This document shows, one piece after another, positions 9,201 to 18,777 of a stretch of 64,000 nt of DNA. Position 1 is the first letter of the stretch. Each line of letters opens with the position of its first letter. Source of the stretch: Modestobacter altitudinis (GTDB taxonomy: Bacteria; Actinomycetota; Actinomycetes; Mycobacteriales; Geodermatophilaceae); the NCBI RefSeq assembly GCF_005930475.1, contig NZ_SJEW01000010.1, positions 1 to 64,000 of the forward strand. The letters run 5' to 3'. Below the pieces are notes generated by a model. That model was not told where the DNA came from, did not search any database, and saw only the letters and a program-made list of their open reading frames with translations. The translations under genes were made by a program, and so were the position numbers.

Positions 9201-9445
9201 CTGCACCCCGTCCGGCACGCCGCGTCCCCGTACACCGTCGGGCGGCACCCAGCGCAGCACCGGCCGGTGAAAAGCAGCGTGCCCAGCACGGAGGCGAACA
9301 GCTCCAGCGTCGCTCGCCCCCGGCGCACCTCGCACCGTGCCGCGTCCAGTGAGCCGGCGAGCGCCCTCGCCGTCTGCACCGAGCACGGCCGGCACTCCAG
9401 CTGTCCGACGTGGGCGGCCAGGTGCACGACCTGGCAGCCCTCCAA
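9152..9445 (-). CDS. possible small Cys-rich protein
   Basis: 97 residues with eleven cysteines in CRPC, RCCAGC, ACRTGC patterns, which could bind zinc. It begins (TTG at 9445) directly after the stop of the frame at 9449-9631, in the same register. The two are either coupled genes or one gene split by a nonsense codon. It overlaps the end of the plus-strand gene by 49 bp. Not recognised. Confidence 0.33.
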   Translation of the reverse strand: MEGCQVVHLAAHVGQLECRPCSVQTARALAGSLDAARCEVRRGRATLELFASVLGTLLFTGRCCAGCRPTVYGDAACRTGCSQWTGGSPADLGRRSK

Positions 9446-9448
9446 CAG

Positions 9449-9631
9449 TCAGTGCGCGCACGGGGTCCGTCTTGCTCGACCCACCAGCCGCAGCAGCCTG
9501 CCCGACGGCGCCCGCGTGTAGTTCACGCCGCGGGCGCCGGCCAGCTCCTCGAACAGCGCCGCCGCGTGCTCATGGGCGGCGGTCGGCTGGTCGTCGAGGA
9601 ACACCCGGCGCTGACCTCTGGCGACGGCCAT
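9449..9631 (-). CDS. possible small hypothetical protein
   Basis: 60 residues, ATG start at 9631. The helix PTAAHEHAAALFEELAGARG and a strand-like end look protein-like rather than shadow. The stop TGA at 9449-9451 is followed two codons later in the same frame by the possible gene at 9152-9445. No family is recognised. Confidence 0.33.
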   Translation of the reverse strand: MAVARGQRRVFLDDQPTAAHEHAAALFEELAGARGVNYTRAPSGRLLRLVGRARRTPCAH

Positions 9632-9856
9632 CCGCCCCTTGTAGGAGCGCAGCCCGGACCATCTAGTCTAGGCAGAGGCTGAAGCGCCCGACCCGTTTGC
9701 TCGCAGTGGGCGGTGTCGATGCAGGAGCTACGCCAGGCGTGCACGAGGCACCGCGCTCGCGGCAACGGCCGCCACACGTCTCCCAGACGTGGTAGCCGTC
9801 AGCCTTCGCCAGCTACCCGCCCTCCCGGGGTGCCTGCCTATATGGCCGATGCCTAC

Positions 9857-12169
9857 CTATCGCGGGCGCGCCGGCCCGTCAGCACTAGTGAATTGCTGCG
9901 CAAGGTTCTCAAGGTCCGCATCCTGGACCTGGATGCGCGGCTCATCCTCGAAGTGATACGACACATAGGAGACCGCACCTGCCTGCCGTGACTCAAAGAA
10001 GTAGACGGCATTCTTGGTTTTGCTGGTGGTTGCGCCGATACGCACCAGTGGCACCAGCTTGAGCACCGAGCTGATCGGCGCCTCCCGGGCAACGAAGCTC
10101 AACTGCTCGCTCTCCATCGGCTGGCGGGTGCGTACCTCGAACTCCTCGAAGGACGCGTTGGCGCCCCGGAGCCGCTGCGCGCGACTGTAGGTATGAAGAC
10201 CGTGCTTGAAGCGCCCTTCTGCGGCCAGCACGAGGTCAACATCTTCGAAGGCGGTGCCAAGCGCCTGCTCCACCTCGCTGAGCAGCGTTTCCAGGGAGCT
10301 GAGCCAGCTGTCGAGTTGGGCCGCCGACGTCACGCCGCCGTGGGACCGCTGATTACGCACGACGCGTGCCTGGTGCAGCCGCGTCCATAGCGTCTTGTCC
10401 GCCAAGCGACGCACTAGCTCGCCGGCCGGTCCGGTCGCCCGCTCCAGGGCATCGCGCTGCGCCGTATCGCCGGCAAGCCGGCGCACGTGGCGGGCCAAGG
10501 TCGGCCCAAGGCCAAGCCACAAGGCGAAGTCCGCGCGGTCGAGTAACTGGCGACCTGGCGGGGCGGCCTTGATCAGGTCCGGCTGGACCTCCGTGAACAA
10601 GCCGAGATCCGCTTGAAAGACGCTTAGCAAGACGGCACAGCCGAACTGAGCCGTCGCCTCGAAGAAGTTGATCAGGCTCTGGACGCGGGCCTCCGTGTCG
10701 CGCTGAGCGACGTAACGCTGCAGGACCGAGGCCAGCGGGTACGGCAAGGACTCCAGCCAGCGCTTGACCGGGTCGGCCTTGGCCGCCCGCTCCAGCCGCT
10801 CGACGACACGGGTGGCGGCTTCCGGGTGGCGCCATAGGTCGCCGCGCAACCGGCCAATCGTCGCTTCCATGCTGGCGAGATGCGCGGCGGCCCGGATCAC
10901 TTCGTCCTGGGCGGCGACAGGCGGCAGCGGGATGCGGATGCCGGCCAGTGCTGCCGCCTTTAAATTCGGAATGGTGCTGCCCGTGGCGACGGCTTCGCGC
11001 AGCCGCTTGCCGACCGGACTGGACAACAGTGAGGCGACGTACTCCGAGCGCGCCTTGGCCGGGTCGAGTTCGACTTCGATCAACCGGTACGGCCGCTGAC
11101 CGGTCACCTCGGGCGGGGTCGTCCAAACTTCACCAGCGCCAAGCGTCGGCACGAACAGCGCGTTCGGCGGCGCCTCGTAGGGCTGATCGGGGCGCAAGTT
11201 GAGATTTCGCACGATTCCCAGTTCGCCGACCGATTGCAACTCGTCAGCGGCGAACGCGTCGGCCAGCTCGCGGTTTAGAAGGTAGGGCGCCCAGCCGCGG
11301 TAATCGAAAGAGGTGAGCGCGCCGAGCGACGACTGCTCTCGGTCCGGTCGCCGAGCCAGCAGTTGATCGATGAGGCGCGCCACCGGCGTCCGGGCATCCA
11401 GGCGTGCCACAAACAGATCCGCGGTAGCTTCACCCTCGAAGACGGCCAGGGACGACGGGATGCCTGAAGCCGGAGCAAAGCCAGCCTCAACAGACACCAC
11501 CGCCGTTAGGTACAGGCCAGCATCGGCTAGCGCCCGGCGCAGTGCCATCCCTTGGTCCCCAAACCAGTTGTCAGCCGTCTGGTAGATCAACCGCCCATGC
11601 GGGGCGACGAGCTGCCGCGCCTGCCACAGCATGGCGCCGGCCACGTCGTTCACAGCGGCTGGCGTCACGACTGCGGGACCGTGCGTGGGCAGCCGAAGGC
11701 CTATAGGCGGCCCCAGCCAGACCAGCTCGTAGCGGTCCAGCGCTTCGCCAGATAGCGCCGCCAGGGGATCGCCAAGCTGCCAGTCGGCGCCCGGCAGTAT
11801 CAGCTTGCCGGCTTCGAACGTGTCGTCATGAGGGACGATGCCAGCGACCCGCGCTGCACCGCCGTTGGCAAGGGCCGCCAGAGGCAACGGCGAGGTGACG
11901 TAGGGGTCGATGATCGAGACCGGTGCTAGCCGCTGAGCAAGCGCCGCCAAGAAGTCGAGCAGGTAGCGCGGCCGCCCGAAGCCCCGCTTGCCGGCCGCCG
12001 CGGCTAGATCCGTCACGTCACGCCAGTCAATGGCGATGCCGCGCTCCGTGGCCTTGGCGAGAACTCGGAAGACCTCGATCGGGCCCTCGTTCCGCAGCCG
12101 GTCCGTCTCGGCCCACAGGGGGTTTGTCCGGGGAGGGGCATTGCCACCAGCCGCACTGTGGTCAGTCAT
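9857..12169 (-). CDS. R-M associated protein: inactive MTase fold + HsdS-like segment + C-terminal HEPN motif
   Basis: 770 residues, the last gene of the type I R-M operon, starting 9 bases after the hsdR stop. Residues about 75-250 read like a DNA methyltransferase Rossmann fold. The AdoMet motif is degraded (IDPYVTSPLPL, 87-97) and the catalytic NPPY position is LGPPIG (152-157), so it should not methylate. Residues about 320-440 resemble the end of a specificity-subunit target-recognition half (TIPNLKAAALAGIRIPLPP at 399-417, then AAQDEVI). The C-terminal 330 residues are mostly helical and contain RNQRSH at 605-610. This is the R-N-x-x-x-H ribonuclease motif of HEPN domains. My reading is a DNA-recognising protein with an RNase effector tied to the R-M system, possibly a backup that kills or stalls infected cells. 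The fold assignments are inferred from motifs only. Confidence 0.7.
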   Translation of the reverse strand: MTDHSAAGGNAPPRTNPLWAETDRLRNEGPIEVFRVLAKATERGIAIDWRDVTDLAAAAGKRGFGRPRYLLDFLAALAQRLAPVSIIDPYVTSPLPLAALANGGAARVAGIVPHDDTFEAGKLILPGADWQLGDPLAALSGEALDRYELVWLGPPIGLRLPTHGPAVVTPAAVNDVAGAMLWQARQLVAPHGRLIYQTADNWFGDQGMALRRALADAGLYLTAVVSVEAGFAPASGIPSSLAVFEGEATADLFVARLDARTPVARLIDQLLARRPDREQSSLGALTSFDYRGWAPYLLNRELADAFAADELQSVGELGIVRNLNLRPDQPYEAPPNALFVPTLGAGEVWTTPPEVTGQRPYRLIEVELDPAKARSEYVASLLSSPVGKRLREAVATGSTIPNLKAAALAGIRIPLPPVAAQDEVIRAAAHLASMEATIGRLRGDLWRHPEAATRVVERLERAAKADPVKRWLESLPYPLASVLQRYVAQRDTEARVQSLINFFEATAQFGCAVLLSVFQADLGLFTEVQPDLIKAAPPGRQLLDRADFALWLGLGPTLARHVRRLAGDTAQRDALERATGPAGELVRRLADKTLWTRLHQARVVRNQRSHGGVTSAAQLDSWLSSLETLLSEVEQALGTAFEDVDLVLAAEGRFKHGLHTYSRAQRLRGANASFEEFEVRTRQPMESEQLSFVAREAPISSVLKLVPLVRIGATTSKTKNAVYFFESRQAGAVSYVSYHFEDEPRIQVQDADLENLAQQFTSADGPARPR

Positions 12170-12178
12170 CGCAATGCC

Positions 12179-15100
12179 TCACCGCTCGGAGGACAGATCA
12201 AGGAAGCGCTCGAAGAAGGCACCGAGCCGGGCCAGCACGCGCCGCTTGGTCTCGCCGTGGCCGCCATCAGGCGCGAAGCGCGACACCGGCGGCAGGATCC
12301 TGGTGACGGCGGTGCCGGAGGTCGGGATGGCCCCGTCGCGGAAGGCGTGATCGACGAAGGCTCGGGCCTCCGCTGGCTTGAGGCCTTCGTCGCCGATGAT
12401 GGCCTCAAGCTCAGCCGTGCGCCGGGCCTCAACGAAGCTGCGCCACTGCTCGTCAATTTCGCCGCTAGCTGACACGCGGTCGACGAAGTCGAGGATGAGG
12501 TCCTTCTTGTTTCGCAGCGCCAAGCTGCCATCGACGGCGCGGCGGATCTGGGCCGCGGCCTCGACTTCCTTATCCGTGCCGTTGCCCCGGGCCTCGCGCA
12601 GCTTTTGGACGAGCATCAGGATGTAGTCGACGTTGATCTCGACCTGCTTGATGAGCTCGATCTCAAAAACGATGTCGTCGTTGATCGACTCCTTCTCACT
12701 GTCTCCCGCCTTGCGGAAGTCGGCGTACAGGTTGAGGTAGATACTGCGGTAGTCCTGGCCCTGGCGCTCGGTCAGCAGTTCATTGCCGGCGAACTCATCG
12801 AAGGCCGTCAGGATGTTCTGCACCCGCAAGATGGCCCCGAAGAGGGCGATGAATTCTTTCTGGGCGACCTCTCCGATGATCGGCTCACCGATCGGGAACT
12901 GGTCGAGCAGTTCCTGGGCCCGCTCGGTGTATTCGGCATAGTAGTCGCCAAACGGCTGGAGTAGGACAATGCCGCGGGCTTCCTTGTTACCAAACAGGGC
13001 GATGGCGTCGTTCGTCTCGTCCTCCAGGTTACGGAACGAGACGATATTGCCGTAGGTCTTGACCGAGTTCAGGATGCGGTTGGTCCGAGAGAATGCCTGG
13101 ATCAGGCCATGGTTAATCAGGCGCTTGTCGACGAACAGCGTGTTGAGGGTCGTGGCGTCGAAGCCAGTCAGGAACATGTTGACCACGATGACCAGATCGA
13201 TCTGGCGCTTCTTCAGCCGCTCCGACAGATCCTTATAGTAGTTCTGGAACTTGTCGGACGAGGTGTCGAAGCTGGTGCCAAACATGGCGTTGTAGTCCTG
13301 GATCGCGCTATCGAGGAAGTCACGGGACGAATGGTCCAGCGCACCCGTGTCGAAGCCTTCGTCGTCGAGGTAGTCGTTGCCGACCTCCTCATTGGCGGCG
13401 TAGGAGTAGACGATGCCGACCTTCAGCCGGCGGTCCGGCGTCGCGTCCTGCTGCTGAGATTCAAACTCCGCGTAGTAGCGCTTGGCGGCCTCGATCGAGG
13501 CGGTGGCGAACAGGGCGTTGAAGCCGCGGACCCGCTTGCCGGCCAGGGCGTAGTGCTGGGCCCGCTTGGTCTTCTGGTCGAAGTGCTCGAGCGTGTAGGC
13601 CGCCACCTGGCGCAGCCGCTCCGGGGCCAGCAGCGCCCGCTCGGTGTCGATGGCCGCGACCTGCTTGTCGGTCAGGCCCTCCGGCAGCTTGATGGTGTTG
13701 ACGTAGTCGATCCGGAAGGGCAGAACGTTCTTGTCGTTGATGGCATCGACGATCGTGTAGGTGTGGGCGGCCATCAGGTGCTGCTCGGGTGGGCAGGTGC
13801 TGGGGTCACCGTGTAGGAAGCAACCGAAGGCCTGGGCCGTGGTGCGCAGTTTGGCGTTGCCGCTGCTGCTGGCGTTGACCGCGAAGATCGGCGTTCCGGT
13901 AAAACCGAATAGGTTGTAGCGCTTGAAGGCCTGCGTGATATCGGTGTGCATGTCGCCGAACTGCGACCGGTGACATTCGTCAAAGATGATCACGATGTGG
14001 CCGTTGTAGACGGCATGGCCCTTGTTGCCGTTGATAAAGTTGGACAGCTTTTGAATCGTGGTGATGATGATCTTGGCACTGGGGTTTTCCAACTGCTTCT
14101 TTAGCACCGCAGTTGAGGTGTTGGAGTTGGCCGCACCCTTCTCGAAGCGGTCGTACTCGCGCATCGTCTGGTAGTCGAGGTCCTTGCGGTCGACCACGAA
14201 CAGCACCTTCTCCACCTGCGGCAACTTCGAGGCCAGTTGGGCCGACTTAAAGCTGGTCAGCGTCTTGCCGGAGCCGGTGGTATGCCAGACATAGCCGCCA
14301 GCCGCCAGGCTCCCAAGCTGCTTGTAGTTGGTGGAGACCGCGATCTTCTGCAGGATCCGCTCAGTGGCCACGATTTGGTACGGCCGCATCACTAGCAGCA
14401 GCCGGTCGGCCGTCAGCACGCAGTATTTTGTCAGGACATTGAGCAGCGAGTGCTTAGTGAAGAACGTCTGGGTGAAGCCGGTCAGGTCCTGGATAGGCCG
14501 GTTTGTGGCGTCGGCCCACCAGGAGGTGAACTCGAAGGAATTCGAGGTCTTGCGGCCGCGCTTGGCACCGGCGCTCGCGCTGAGGTGCTGCCGCCGGGTG
14601 GTGTTGGAGTAGTACTTGGTCAGCGTGCCGTTGCTGATTACGAACAGCTGGACGTACTCGAACAGCCCCGAGCCAGCCCAGAAGCTGTCGCGCTGGTACC
14701 GGTCGATCTGATTGAAGGCCTCACGGATGTCGATGCCGCGCCGCTTCAGCTCGATGTGCACCATTGGTAGGCCGTTGACCAGGACCGTGACGTCGTAACG
14801 GTTGGAGCGGGCGGCGCCGCCGTCGCCCTGACTGATCTCGTACTGGTTGATGACCTGCAGGCGGTTGTTGTGGATGCTCGCTTTGTCGATCAGCTTGACG
14901 TTCTTGGTCGAGCCGTCGTCGCGTTGCAGAACCTGAACATGGTCCTCCTGGATGCGCACCGTCTTCTCGACGATGCCCTCGTTCGCGCCGGCGATCTTCT
15001 CGGAAAAGAAGCGCTTCCACTCGGCGTCCGAGAAGGCGATCGCGTTCAGGGTCTCAAGCTGCGAGCGCAGGTTGGTGACGAGCTGCGTCTCGGTCGCAAT

Positions 15101-15271
15101 CGGCAGGTAGTCGTAGGCCTGCGATTGCAAGAGCTTGATTAGTTCGCGCTCCAGGTCAGCTTCGGACTGGTACGAGCTCGCCGATGCAGTGTCCGGGATG
15201 AATTCGGCGACGACTGTGCTCTCGGCACTAACCGCGATCGGCTCGTAACGAACCGGGCCCTGGCCAGTCAC
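12179..15271 (-). CDS. hsdR: type I restriction enzyme, R subunit
   Basis: 1030 residues, the motor and nuclease subunit of a type I R-M complex. The N-terminal nuclease domain has D160 and the ELK pair E174/K176 (PD-(D/E)xK). The translocase has Walker A TTGSGKT (331-337), the DEAD-type box DECH (431-434) and TGTP (458-461), followed by the RecA2 domain and a helical tail that docks HsdM. Length and motif order are complete for the family. The GTG start at 15271 overlaps the hsdS stop as GTGA, so translation is coupled. The enzyme needs HsdM2S for recognition and cuts unmethylated foreign DNA after translocation. Confidence 0.95.
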   Translation of the reverse strand: MTGQGPVRYEPIAVSAESTVVAEFIPDTASASSYQSEADLERELIKLLQSQAYDYLPIATETQLVTNLRSQLETLNAIAFSDAEWKRFFSEKIAGANEGIVEKTVRIQEDHVQVLQRDDGSTKNVKLIDKASIHNNRLQVINQYEISQGDGGAARSNRYDVTVLVNGLPMVHIELKRRGIDIREAFNQIDRYQRDSFWAGSGLFEYVQLFVISNGTLTKYYSNTTRRQHLSASAGAKRGRKTSNSFEFTSWWADATNRPIQDLTGFTQTFFTKHSLLNVLTKYCVLTADRLLLVMRPYQIVATERILQKIAVSTNYKQLGSLAAGGYVWHTTGSGKTLTSFKSAQLASKLPQVEKVLFVVDRKDLDYQTMREYDRFEKGAANSNTSTAVLKKQLENPSAKIIITTIQKLSNFINGNKGHAVYNGHIVIIFDECHRSQFGDMHTDITQAFKRYNLFGFTGTPIFAVNASSSGNAKLRTTAQAFGCFLHGDPSTCPPEQHLMAAHTYTIVDAINDKNVLPFRIDYVNTIKLPEGLTDKQVAAIDTERALLAPERLRQVAAYTLEHFDQKTKRAQHYALAGKRVRGFNALFATASIEAAKRYYAEFESQQQDATPDRRLKVGIVYSYAANEEVGNDYLDDEGFDTGALDHSSRDFLDSAIQDYNAMFGTSFDTSSDKFQNYYKDLSERLKKRQIDLVIVVNMFLTGFDATTLNTLFVDKRLINHGLIQAFSRTNRILNSVKTYGNIVSFRNLEDETNDAIALFGNKEARGIVLLQPFGDYYAEYTERAQELLDQFPIGEPIIGEVAQKEFIALFGAILRVQNILTAFDEFAGNELLTERQGQDYRSIYLNLYADFRKAGDSEKESINDDIVFEIELIKQVEINVDYILMLVQKLREARGNGTDKEVEAAAQIRRAVDGSLALRNKKDLILDFVDRVSASGEIDEQWRSFVEARRTAELEAIIGDEGLKPAEARAFVDHAFRDGAIPTSGTAVTRILPPVSRFAPDGGHGETKRRVLARLGAFFERFLDLSSER

Positions 15272-16470
15272 GCCACGGCCTCCTCGAAGGTAAGCAGCTT
15301 GTCGCGATAATGCTCATACTGTTTGCGCCGGGCGCCGCGCTCAGCACGCAGGCAAATCGAGAGATCGTCCACCAATGCAGAATAGTTGTCGAGAATGGCG
15401 ACAATCCGTTCCTGTTCCGACAGTGGTGGACTAGGGATAGGGATTCGATTTAGATTCGACTGGTTTAGCTTCGGCTGCGCACTGCCCGTAATGTACGGTG
15501 AGAGGTCAATGGAATTGAGATATAGCTCAACGAATCGACGCTTTGCGTACGCGTCGAATTCCAGAATGTGAGCGTGATTATTGACCCAGGTCTTCCCTGA
15601 GATCGAGAAGGCTATCGGCGTCGACCGGGCGAGGAGGTTCGCCCCGTCTTCGGACACAAGAAGATAGTCTCCGTCAAAAATGTATTCACTGACATAATCG
15701 ACAACTCCGGATGCGCCGTAGTAGGGAATCTCACCAGGCTGCCGCGCGGCTTTAGTAACAGGTCTGCGCCGTGAGTCACGGTTTCCGGCAAGTCGATCCA
15801 GCGTCGACCACTCAACGTCATCTTGGAACGAGAGCAGCGCGCTTCGGAAGTGCACGAATTGGTGTCGCCGCGCCGCCAGCTCTGCCGCTAGCTCGCCTTC
15901 GAGCTGCACGTTCAGTGACGTAGATAGGTCGAGGATGCGGACAATCTCCTTTTGTACCTCGACGGGCGGAATCGGGAATCGCACCTTCGCGAGGCGCGTC
16001 TTTGAGACGTTGTAGCGCGTGACGCCACTCGCAGTGCGAACGATCTGCATTCTTAGTCCCGACGACCTAAACAAATATTTCGCGAAATCGGGTTCGAGAA
16101 TACTGACGTCATCAAGCCGGTAACCGATACAGAAGCTGTTGAGATACAGCGGCTCGCTGACCTCGTCAGTAATTACTGACGACATGCCAACCTCTTCGGG
16201 CGTCTCAGAGGACGCGGTGAAGATGACGTCACCTCGGGCCAACGTGCGCTGCTTCTCGCCAGGCGCAATCCGAACGAAGTCGTCGGCCCCAATATTCACG
16301 TCCATGTTGTTGAATGCATTCACATAAGATACGTAGCGAGATTTCCCGCCGGTAAAGTCTGCCTTTGACTTTCCGGTTAGGCCACCAAAAATCGTACCAA
16401 CGTCCCCCAGGGCGGCATACTGCACACCATCCGAGCAGTGCAGGGCGATCAGGTCGTCGATCGCGCTCAC
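15268..16470 (-). CDS. hsdS: type I restriction enzyme, S (specificity) subunit
   Basis: 400 residues with the two-TRD layout: TRD1 (about 15-170) ending KVRFPIPPVEVQKEIV, a conserved helical spacer, and TRD2 (about 205-355) ending NRIPIPSPPLSEQERIVAIL, then the distal helix. It sets the split DNA target of both methylation and restriction. The GTG start overlaps the hsdM stop (GTGA). The gene is clearly richer in A and T than the flanking DNA, which suggests recent transfer or fast exchange of recognition domains. The recognition sequence cannot be predicted from sequence. Confidence 0.93.
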   Translation of the reverse strand: MSAIDDLIALHCSDGVQYAALGDVGTIFGGLTGKSKADFTGGKSRYVSYVNAFNNMDVNIGADDFVRIAPGEKQRTLARGDVIFTASSETPEEVGMSSVITDEVSEPLYLNSFCIGYRLDDVSILEPDFAKYLFRSSGLRMQIVRTASGVTRYNVSKTRLAKVRFPIPPVEVQKEIVRILDLSTSLNVQLEGELAAELAARRHQFVHFRSALLSFQDDVEWSTLDRLAGNRDSRRRPVTKAARQPGEIPYYGASGVVDYVSEYIFDGDYLLVSEDGANLLARSTPIAFSISGKTWVNNHAHILEFDAYAKRRFVELYLNSIDLSPYITGSAQPKLNQSNLNRIPIPSPPLSEQERIVAILDNYSALVDDLSICLRAERGARRKQYEHYRDKLLTFEEAVA

Positions 16471-18035
16471 GAAGCGCTCTTCAGCTCGGCGACAATGGCG
16501 TCGATCTGCGTGCGCAGCCCGCCCTGGCGCTCGACTATGCTCGCAATCTCCGCATTGAGTGCGTCGATATCGACTATCTCGCCGGTGTGTTCGGCCTCGA
16601 CATACGAGGTGACCGCGAGGTTGTAGTCATTCGCCTTGATGTCCTCAAAGGGTACGAGCTTTGTGAAGTGATTAACGTCTTCGCGAGCCGTGAAGGCATC
16701 AAGGATCCGCTGCTGGTTCGCAGCAGTGAGCTTATTTTTGTTTCCCGGATGCACGAACTCGGCGGATGCATCAATGAACAGTACCGCATTGTCTGTTTTC
16801 GACTTCTTGAGCACGAGGACACAGGTCGCAATACCTGTACCGAAGAACAGGTCTGGCGGTAACTGGATAACCGCGTCGACGTAGTTGTTGTCGATGAGGT
16901 ACTGCCGAATCTTTTTTTCGGCTCCGCCACGGTAGAGCACGCCTGGGAACTCGACGATCGCTGCAGTGCCGTTGACGGCAAGCCAGTGCAGCATGTGCAT
17001 CGTGAAGGCCAGATCAGCCTTCGACTTCGGTGCCAGGACGCCAGCCGGCGCATAGCGTGGATCGTTGATGAGCAGCGAGTTACTGTCGCCCTCCCAATTT
17101 ATGGAGTAGGGCGGATTCGAGACGATCGCCTCAAACGGCTCGTCATCCCAGTGGGCGGGGTCAATCAGCGTATCGCCGTGTGCCAGGTCGAACTGTTCGT
17201 AGTTGACGTCGTGCAGGAACATATTGATGCGGGCTAGGTTGTAGGTGGTCAGGTTGATTTCCTGGCCGTAGAAGCCCTGGCGGACGTTGTCCTTGCCGAG
17301 TACTTTGGCGAATTGCAGCAGCAATGATCCTGAGCCGCAGGCCGGGTCGTAGACCTTGTTAACCGCCGTCTTACCGACGACGGTGATGCGGGCCAACAGC
17401 TCACTGACCTCTTGCGGCGTAAAAAACTCACCGCCAGACTTGCCGGCGCTGGAGGCGTACATAGTCATCAGGTACTCGTAGGCATCACCGAAGGCATCGA
17501 TGGTGTTCTCGGTGAATTCGCCACCAAGGTTCAGGTCGCCGATAGCCTCGAGCAGGTTGGTGAGCCGTTCATTGCGCTTCGCCACCGTGGGCCCGAGCTT
17601 TCCACTGTTGACGTCGAGGTCTTCGAACAAGCCCTTCAGATCGTCCTCGCTGGCGGTGCCGATAGCCGAGCCCTCAATGTTCGCGAAGACGCGGGCGAGA
17701 GTCTCGTTCAGATTCTCGTCCCCAGCGGCGCTCTCGCGAACATTGACGAATAGTTCGGTAGGCAGAATGTAGAATCCCTTTTCAGCCACCGTTTCTTTGC
17801 GCCCGAACTCTGCCCGGTCATCGCTGAGGCTGGCGTAATCAAAGTCAGTCTCCCCGGCCTTCCGCTCCTCGGCGTCGAGGTAGGCCGTCAGGTTCTCCGA
17901 AATAAAGCGGTAGAACAGCATACCGAGGACGTAGGTCTTGAAGTCCCAACCGTCGACGCTGCCACGCAGCTGATTGGCAATACGCCAGATCGTTTTATGC
18001 AGCTCAGCGCGCTGTGATTCTTTGGTATTGCTCAT
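16467..18035 (-). CDS. hsdM: type I DNA adenine methyltransferase, M subunit
   Basis: 522 residues, N6-adenine methyltransferase. The N-terminal helical domain (1-150) is followed by the catalytic domain with GEFFTPQEV (202-210), AdoMet motif DPACGSGSLLL (230-240) and catalytic NPPY (307-310). All are intact, so the operon should methylate. It is the first gene of hsdM-hsdS-hsdR-HEPN. A perfect TATAAT lies 12-17 bases upstream of the ATG. Confidence 0.95.
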   Translation of the reverse strand: MSNTKESQRAELHKTIWRIANQLRGSVDGWDFKTYVLGMLFYRFISENLTAYLDAEERKAGETDFDYASLSDDRAEFGRKETVAEKGFYILPTELFVNVRESAAGDENLNETLARVFANIEGSAIGTASEDDLKGLFEDLDVNSGKLGPTVAKRNERLTNLLEAIGDLNLGGEFTENTIDAFGDAYEYLMTMYASSAGKSGGEFFTPQEVSELLARITVVGKTAVNKVYDPACGSGSLLLQFAKVLGKDNVRQGFYGQEINLTTYNLARINMFLHDVNYEQFDLAHGDTLIDPAHWDDEPFEAIVSNPPYSINWEGDSNSLLINDPRYAPAGVLAPKSKADLAFTMHMLHWLAVNGTAAIVEFPGVLYRGGAEKKIRQYLIDNNYVDAVIQLPPDLFFGTGIATCVLVLKKSKTDNAVLFIDASAEFVHPGNKNKLTAANQQRILDAFTAREDVNHFTKLVPFEDIKANDYNLAVTSYVEAEHTGEIVDIDALNAEIASIVERQGGLRTQIDAIVAELKSAS

Positions 18036-18046
18036 GGATTACCCCC

Positions 18047-18052
18047 ATTATA
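18047..18052 (-). promoter_or_regulatory. -10 element (TATAAT) of the R-M operon, with palindrome upstream
   Basis: Read on the minus strand, TATAAT ends 12 bases before the hsdM ATG, so the transcript would start about 5 nt before the codon (nearly leaderless). No good -35 is present at 17-18 bp. An ATTGCAAT palindrome at 18057-18064 lies just upstream and could bind an activator or repressor. A consensus -10 is unusual in this GC-rich DNA. Confidence 0.5.
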
Positions 18053-18777
18053 GAGCATTGCAATAGCAAACAGCAGTTTAGACGGTCTGGCTGGCGGAGC
18101 TTCGGAGGTCGCGACGGGCTTGGCGTGCCTTCTCGTCCCGATTGAGCGGCTGACCACCGTCAACGGGTAGGGAAGGCGCTGCAGGAAAGATCAGCAGCGG
18201 GGCGGTTCGTCCAATGCGTCCGACGGCATGAAGCCGAAGACGAGCGGGGCGTACTGCGGCTGGTCCGACTCGTCGTTCCCCTGCAACGGCGGCCAGAGGT
18301 CGGATGACCGGCCCCGTCGTCGGTGAACATGACGGTGACGCTGACGGTGATGTGCGGGTCGAACGGTATGGGCTTCCAGCACTCCCTCTGCGGCGATGGA
18401 GGCCGACCGGCCGGACACGCCGCCTAGGTAGCCCAGTCGTCGGGGCCGTTGCCCGGGCGGTCGACAGAGAGGCTGGGTTCGACCACACCAGCCTGTGCGC
18501 GCCGGGCCACCTCGCTGCTGTCGGCTGCTTCCGGTGCTAGCTGTCCGGCCCGGCGTGCCTGATCTCCGGGATGCTCCGAGCGCCTTCCAACTCCTGGGCT
18601 CCGGACGGAGGCTCAGAGCACCTACACGCCAGCAGCGCCCTTCAGACCAGCCGACCCGGGCCACATCCGAGCGCGTCAACCGCCCGCCAGCGACCCAACA
18701 GGAACAGCGTCCGATCCGACACACCTGGTGCATCACGGATGATCTTGTCGCGGGACAGGGCTCCTTAGCGTCAGTTT
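18053..18777. other. intergenic region between R-M operon and relaxase; possible oriT region and a relic
   Basis: About 725 bases between divergent genes. In different minus-strand frames there are short protein-like pieces, such as DPHITVSVTVMFTDDGAG near 18310-18365 and QYAPLVFGFMPSD near 18215-18255, which look like one small gene destroyed by frameshifts. The origin of transfer for the MobF relaxase would be expected here, but I could not identify a convincing nic-site inverted repeat. Confidence 0.35.

Noticed and set aside
18053-18777. Search for the relaxase oriT
   Set aside because: Only weak short inverted repeats were found. No match to a known nic site could be recognised by eye.
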